Position numbers and translations under genes: made by a program | Source of the DNA: Haematobia irritans | Lineage: Eukaryota; Arthropoda; Insecta; Diptera; Muscidae | DNA length: 64,000 nt | Reading direction: 5' to 3' | NCBI RefSeq assembly: GCF_050003625.1 | Contig: NC_134397.1 | Coordinates: 66,500,669-66,564,668 of the forward strand | In this document: one piece after another, positions 58,098 to 64,000 of the stretch | Numbering within the stretch: the first letter of the stretch is position 1 | Layout: each line of letters begins with the position of its first letter | Notes under the pieces: model-generated | The model's input: only the letters and a program-made list of their open reading frames with translations | Told to the model about the DNA's origin: nothing | Databases searched by the model: none

Positions 58098-58454
58098 TAA
58101 GGACATTCATATTTGCTTTACTATTGTACTATATCCTAGCATTCTCTTATTTCTGATATTAGTTCTCGAAAATTTAATTAAAATTATGGATAGTTTCAAT
58201 TTTGGTTGAAAAATGTGCGCATATACATTTATTATACAATAAAGGGGAAAAAAGCGAAATTAGGTACCACTAGATCTGAGTAAGAATAGTCGTAGGTATA
58301 CCACGGACTGATGTCGATGGAGGTTGTTGCAAATATAAACATACACACACACATTACAAATATAACAAAACCTCTTCTCTACGTCTGTTGCAAAACAAAA
58401 AAACTTTCGGAGAGTAGTTACTTCTACTCTGTGTATAGACTTTCAATTCCAATC

Positions 58455-58890
58455 AGCGTTGCCGTTTTGGTCCGATCGGACCAAAATTGGTCCAAAAGAT
58501 TTCTAATTTTTAAATTTAGTCCGATGGTCAGACCAAGCAGAATTTGGTCCATTTTGGTCCATTTTCATAAAATTGGTTTCTATCACATATTAAATAGTAG
58601 ATGGTGCACCGCAAAGAATATTGTCGGGAGGCCAAATATTTCACATGCTTAAAATACGAATACGAATTTTGCTTAGAATAGAAGACGTATTTCTCTGAAA
58701 AAAAGTTTTTCCTTGTCAAAAAGTTTCTAAACTTTTCAATGAAGTCTGTTTGTCCTTATTAGCTATAATATATATGATTCGACATAAAAATGTGTATCCT
58801 AACATGAATGCAAATTTCGTTTTAATGAAGTCAAAATGGATTTAATATTTCTGAAAAAATCTTCAAAATTAATAAAATATTTCAACACAT
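58455..58890. repeat. TGGTCC-rich dispersed repeat, copy 2, with CACTG-type continuation
   Basis: Same order as 28225-28620: GGTCCGATCGGACC palindrome (58469-58482), AAAAGATTTCTAATTTTTAA, TATCACATATT, and then AATACGAATTTTGCTTAG. The two copies align over about 400 bp. Confidence 0.65.
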
Positions 58891-58904
58891 TGTTTTAAAG
58901 TCAT

Positions 58905-59560
58905 TATACCCTAAACCACATAGTGGTTAGGGTATAATAAGTTTGATCTGCCAAAAAATGTGCCTACAAGAAATATTGATTTTAGACCCTATAAAATATA
59001 TACCGATCGACTCAGAATCACCTCCTGAGTCTATCTAGCGCTTGGTGTCCGTCCGTCCATCCGTCCGTCTGTCCATGTATTTGTTGTTCACAGGATTTCG
59101 GTCGCAATTATTAACCGATTTTGATGAAATTTGGTACAGGGAGTTTTTTTGGGCACAAGGACGAACGTTATTGAATTTGAAAAAATCGGATCAAATTTAG
59201 ATATAGCTCTCATATATATGCATTGCCCGATTTCGACAAATGGGGTCAAGTTGCACTTTTTTTACTAACCGATCGTCGTCAAATTGAGCACAAAATAATC
59301 TTCTGTATCACCCTTTAAGTCTGAAAATTTCATCGAAATCGGTTCAGATTTAGATATAGGTCCCATATATATGTATCGCCCGATTTTGTCAAATTAGGTC
59401 ATAAAACCCTTATTTATCAACTGATCTTACTCAAAGTTGGCGAAATGTAATCTTCTATAGCACTAACTATATGTGCAAAAAATCATCGAAATCGGTTCAA
59501 ATTTAGCTATAGCTCCCATATATGTACCGCCCGATTTTTCTAAATAAAATAAAACTCAAT
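58905..59560 (+). repeat. TATACCC-headed element (relative of 24254-24820)
   Basis: Hairpin TATACCCTAAACCACATAG...GTGGTTAGGGTATA at 58912-58943, then CTGAGTCTATCTAGCGCTTG, GTCCGTCCATCCGTCCGTCTG, and repeated ATCGGTTCA(G/A)ATTTAG and CCCATATATATG blocks with a period near 145 bp. Confidence 0.65.
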
Positions 59561-60380
59561 TGAACAAATAATACAATGTTTGTACTATAATTTTCTCGAA
59601 GAGGAGCGGAGCGGAGCGTGGAGCGGAGCGTGGAGCGGAGCGGAGCGATTTTTTTTTCTCGGAGCGGAGCGAGGAGCGGAGCGGTTTTTTTTTCTCCGGA
59701 GCGGGAGCGGAGCGGAGCGAAAAAAATGGACCGCTCCGGATCCCTGCTCATGAGTGAGTCACGCTCATGGCAACGGCGTGAGTGTGCGCGAGCGTGATTA
59801 ACGAACTCAAGTGTCGTGCGTGAGCGTGAGTCACGAAAATAGTATCTTCGTGAGTGTGCGTGAGTAAAGATTTACGCTCACGAAAAAAAATCCTGCTCAC
59901 CAACAAAACGCTTAACAGTTAAATTCATTTACAATTTTAGTGGAACCTTGGATGTGAAGGGTGTAATAACGCTCTCGATTTTAATAATGCTCATGTTCTC
60001 AGACACGTCGCTAAGGCAAGTTAATCAAAAAATTGTTCGTGAGTCATGATATTTTTCGTGAGTCACGACATTTTCGTGCGTGAGAACAAAGTAAACTATT
60101 ACTCACGTGCACATCTCTAATATAAACCGCTCACCCAGATTTGAATTCCGGAACCTCTTGGAGGAGCAACTTTCATCCAATCCGATTCGTTTGAAATTTG
60201 GTACGTGGTATAAGTATACATCCCCTAATTAATTATATATAATATAATTATAAATAGACTCCATTTGAACCGATTCCCAGATTTGACTTCCGGAGCCTGA
60301 ATATCAGGTTACCACCATAACGAACGTAAACCAATCTTGGAGTAGTAAATTTCATCCGATCCGGTTATTATTATTTATAG

Positions 60381-63300
60381 AGATAATATTGTCCAAATTT
60401 TTTTTCTTAGAAAATTTTATCAAAATTTTATTGCTATAGAAAATTTCTTAATATTTTATTTTTTATAGAAAATTTCTTAAAATTTTATTTTCTATATAAA
60501 ATTTTCTATAGAAATAAAATTTTGAAAAAATTTTCTATACTGTAGAAAATTTTCTATCGAAATTTTCTACAACAAATTTTAAAAAAGATTTTATTTCTGA
60601 AAAAAAAATTGTCAAAATTTTATTTCTATAGAAAATTTTGTCAACATTTCTATAGAAACAAAATTTTGATGTTATATAAAATTTTGACAAAATTTTGTTT
60701 TTATATAAAATTTTGACAAAATTTTGTTTTTATAGAAAATTTTGACAAAATTTTAAATGAGTTTTACGAGTTCAAGACCCGGGTACTTCGGGCCAAAATT
60801 TTTACTTTGTTGGAATCAACACACCAAATTATGTAGCATACTTGAAATTTAAGCGATTTGGTGAGGTGCCAGTAAAGTGCGGTTGCTCCCTTTGAATCCA
60901 TGTTAACTTTTTTTTTTTTGAGCATATTCACCGCAAATTTTCTACGATTTGGTCTATGTTTTTTTATAACCCTATATGCCATATTTTATATAAAATTTTG
61001 ACAAAATTTTGTTTTCATATAAAATTTTACAAAATTTTGTTTTTATATAAAATTTTGACAAAATTTTATTTCTACAAAAAATTTTCAAAAATGTTAAAAA
61101 AATTTTATTTCTATAGAAAATTTTGAGAAAAAAAATTTATAGAAAATTTTGTCAAAATTTTATTTCTATAGAAATTTTTGTCAAAATTTTATTTCTATAA
61201 AAAATGTTTAAAAAGAATTTATGTCATAAAAACAATTTGCTAAAATTTTATTTCCATAGAAAATTTTATCAAAATTTTATTTCCATAGAAAATTTTTCCA
61301 AAATTGTATTTCTATAGAAGATTTTGTCAAAAATTTTTTTTTACAAAAACTTTTGAAAAAGATTTTATTTCTATAAAAAATTTTGAAAAATATTTTATTT
61401 CAATAAAAAAAAATTTGCCAAAATTTTATTTCTATAGAAAATTTTCTCAAAATTTTGTTTCTATAGAAATTTTTCTCAAAATTTCGTTTTTATTGAAAAC
61501 TTTGACAAAATTTTATTTCTAAAGAAAAGTTTGTCAACATTTCTACATAACTATTTTTATGTTAGCCTGATATCAATGCAGACTGGTTCTACATAAAATT
61601 AAAAAAAAAATATTTCTATAGAAAATTTTGAAAAAAAAGATTTATAGAAAATTTTTTCAAAATTTTATTTCTATATAAAATTTCGTAAAAATTTTATTTC
61701 TACAAAAAATTTTCAAAAAGATTTTATTTCTATAAAAAATTTTGAAAAAGATTTTATTCCAATACAAAAATTTTTTTGTTCTTATAGAAAATTTTGACAA
61801 AATTTTATTTCTATAGAAAATTTTCTCAAAATTTTGTTTTTATAGAAAATTTTGACAAATTTTATTTCTATAGAAAATTTCTATAGAAAATGTTGTTTCC
61901 TGTGTCTTTCTTAAAATTTTATTGTCTATATAAAATTTTCTATAGAAATAAAATTTTTAAAAATTTTCTATACTATAGAAAAATTTTCTATAGAAAATTA
62001 AAAAAAAATATTTCTATAGAAAATTCTGAAAAAGATTTTATTTTAATGTCAAAAATTTGCCAAAATTTTAGTTCTATAGAAAATTTTCTCAAAATTTTGT
62101 TTTTATAGAAAATTTTGATAAAATTTCATTTCTATAGACAATTTTGTCAACATTTCTATAGAAAATTTAAAAAAAATTCTTTCTATACAAAATTTTGAAA
62201 AAAAAAATTTATAGAAAATTTTGACAAAATTGTATTTCTATAGAAAATTTTGACAAAATTTTATTTCTATAGAAATGTTTCTCAAAATTTTGTTTTTGTA
62301 GAAAATTTTGACAAAATTTTATTTCTATAGAAAATTTTGTTGAAATTATGTTTCCATAGAAAATTTTGTCAAAATTTTATTTCTACAAAAAATTTTTATT
62401 TCTAAAATGTTTTCAAAATTTTGTTATTATAGCAAATTTTGACAAAATTTTATAGAAAATTTTGACAACATTTTATTTCTAAAGAAAATTTTGTCAAAAT
62501 TGTATTTCTATAGAAATTTTGGCAACATTTTATTTCTATAGAGAATTTTGTCAACATTTTATTTCGATAGACAATTGTGACAAAATTTTGTTTCTATAGA
62601 AAATTTTGACAAAATTTTATTTCTATAGAAAATTTTCTCAAAATTTTGTTTTTATAGAAAATTTTGACAAACTTTATTTCTATAGAAAATTTTGTTTCCT
62701 GTATCTTTCTTAACATTTTATTTTCTATATAAAATTTTCTATAGAAATAAAATTTTGAAAAAAATTTCTATAGAAAATTAAAATAAAATATATTTCTATA
62801 GAAAATTCTGAAAAAGATTTTATTTTAATGTCAAAAATTTGCCAAAATTTTATTTCTATAGAAAATTTTCTCAAAATTTTGTTTTGATAGAAAATTTTGA
62901 CAAAATTTTAGTTTTATAGAAAATTTTGTCAACATTTCTATAGAAATTTTTAAAAAAATTTTCTTTCTATACAAAATTTTGAAAAAAAAAGTTATAGAAA
63001 ATTTTGACAAAATTGTATTTCTCTAGAAAATGTTGACAAATTTTATTTCTATAGAAAATTTTCTCAAAATTTTGTTTTTATAGAAAAATTTGACAAAATT
63101 TTATTTCTATAGAACATTTTGTTAAAATTATGTTTCCCTAGAAAATTTTGTCAAAATTTTATTTCCACGAAAAATTTTGTCAAAATTTTATTTGTACAAA
63201 AAATTTTGAAAAAGATTTTATTTCTGTAAAAAATTTTGAAAAATATTTAATTTCTAAAAAGTTTGCAAAAATTTTATTTCTAAAATTTTCTCAAAATTTT

Positions 63301-64000
63301 GTTATTATAGCAAATTTTGACAAAATTTTGTTTTTACAGAAAATATTGACAAAATTTTATTTCTATAGAAAATTTTGTCAAAATTGTATGTCTATAGAAA
63401 TTTTTTCAACATTTTATTTCTATAGACAATTTTGACAAAATTTTATTTCTATAGAAAATTTTGTCAAAATGTTATTTCCACAGAAAATGTTGTCAAAATT
63501 TTATTTCCATAGAAAAAGTTGTCAAAATTTTATTTCTATAGAAAATGTTGTCAACATTTTATTCCGATATTAAATTTTCACAAAATTTTGTATAGAAATA
63601 AAATGTTGTCGATATTTTATTGCTATAGAAACTTTTGTCATAATTTAATTTCTATAGAAAAGTTTGTGAAAATTTAATTTCATAGAAAATTGTTTTCAAT
63701 ATTTTATTTCTATTGAAAATTTTGTCAAAATTTTATTTCTATAGAAAATTTTTCCAAATTTTTATTTCGATCGAAAATTTTGTCAAAATTTTATTTCTAT
63801 AGAAAATTTTGTCAAAATTTTATTTCTATAGAAAATTTTGTCAAAATTTTATTTCTATAGAAAATTTTGTCAAAATTTTATTTCTATAGAAAATTTTGTC
63901 AAAATTTATTTTTCCAAAGAAAATTTTGTCAAAATTTTATTTCTATAGAAAATTTTGTCAAAATTTTATTTCTATAGAAAATTTTGTCAAAATTTAATTT
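60381..64000 (+). repeat. 29-bp monomer array H, runs off the right edge
   Basis: At least 3.6 kb of monomers, largely plus-orientation with mixed TTTTGACAAAATTT and TTTTGTCAAAATTT joints. A higher-order repeat is visible: the block ending TTTTGTTTCCTGTGTCTTTC at about 61900 recurs near 62690, and the blocks after it match with an offset of about 790 bp. Non-array spacers lie at 60755-60985 and 61550-61590. The last ~250 bp before the edge are nearly perfect monomers. Confidence 0.92.

Larger units (their letters stand above)
57027..59746. mobile_element. Inner hAT-like element with GGAGC-repeat ends
   Basis: Inverted ends CAGGGATCCGGAGCGG match perfectly over 16 bp and continue into (GGAGC)n-type repeats at 57033-57150 and, inverted, 59596-59745. 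The target duplication CTCATGAG (57019-57026 and 59747-59754) is perfect and itself palindromic. The 2.7-kb interior is a collection of other repeats: a CACTG MITE (57489-58097), a TGGTCC repeat (58455-58600) and a TATACCC element (58912-59560). No transposase is present. Confidence 0.87.
56986..60119. mobile_element. Outer hAT-like element with GTGAGTCACG-rich ends
   Basis: The inverted ends TAGAGGTGTGCACGTGA and TCACGTGCACATCTCTA differ at one position. The 8-bp target duplication ATATAAAC is perfect (56978-56985 and 60120-60127), and many unoccupied units of the same repeat in this window read CCATATAAACCGATC, so the empty site is known. An 8-bp duplication fits the hAT superfamily. Excluding the nested element it is about 410 bp, made largely of GTGAGTCACG and CGTGAGTGTGCGTGAG repeats, with no transposase. 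A terminal relic lies at 16258. Confidence 0.85.
56900..60380 (+). repeat. Composite-element units split by a nested hAT-like insertion (copy 4)
   Basis: 56900-56985 and 60128-60380 together read as the ~153-bp unit of the composite element (AACAATCATACCAACATTGG..., CCATATAAAC | CGCTCACCCAGATTTGAA, CGGAACCTCTTGGAGGAGC). They are separated by the hAT-like element at 56986-60119. The 29-bp arrays from 60380 to the window edge follow in the order seen in copies 1-3. Confidence 0.65.

Noticed and set aside
61304..61522. Small proteins rich in YFYRKF-like repeats (here and in all 29-bp arrays)
   Set aside because: They are conceptual translations of the 29-bp monomer, which lacks stops in some frames.

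Overview
No host protein-coding gene, rRNA or genuine tRNA gene could be supported anywhere in this 64 kb window. It is an AT-rich, transposon-saturated piece of an animal genome, and almost everything that can be named is a mobile element or a tandem repeat. The best guess for the organism is a muscid fly. One mariner copy is extremely close to Himar1 (first described from the horn fly, Haematobia irritans). There are also LOA-type LINEs, BEL/Pao elements and the TATACCC / GTCY-rich repeats typical of higher Diptera. The species itself is inference, because no host gene was available to test it.

Layout. 1-4822 (minus) is an uninterrupted BEL/Pao Gag-Pol reading frame of at least 1,607 codons that runs off the left edge; its leader and probable LTR follow to about 5363. 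5.4-8.9 kb is unassigned. From 8.9 to 35.2 kb the main theme is one composite repeat element: a TACCCTCCACC-type head, then ~153-bp tandem units, then an array of a 29-bp monomer, then a conserved tail. It is seen at 9.15-12.79, 21.57-25.03 and 33.52-35.2 kb, and a fourth copy appears at 56.9-64 kb. These copies carry nested insertions: a fold-back AACCGGTT element, tRNA-derived SINEs, a TATACCC element and a nested hAT-like pair. Between them lie piggyBac-like TTAA MITEs, CACTG-ended MITEs, a 2.1-kb multi-unit repeat (16.7-18.8 kb) and a 5'-truncated LOA fragment (18.9-20.0 kb).

30.6-43.2 kb is dominated by the same 29-bp monomer in the opposite orientation. 43.2-49.9 kb is a TCGAC-rich ~243-bp repeat into which a DD37E mariner (43324-44622) and a 5'-truncated LOA LINE (45882-49322, 13-bp target duplication) inserted. 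52.0-54.2 kb is another 29-bp array interrupted by a GC-rich ~80-bp repeat. 54427-55494 is the internally deleted Himar1-like mariner. 56986-60119 is a hAT-like element holding a second hAT-like GGAGC-rich element, each with a perfect 8-bp target duplication. The right end is 29-bp array.

How the elements relate. The LOA LINE and the tRNA-headed SINEs share the same 3' tail, so the LINE machinery is the likely driver of the SINEs. The MITEs have no transposase in the window. Of the autonomous elements, only the BEL/Pao frame is intact as far as it can be seen; both mariners and the LINE are broken.
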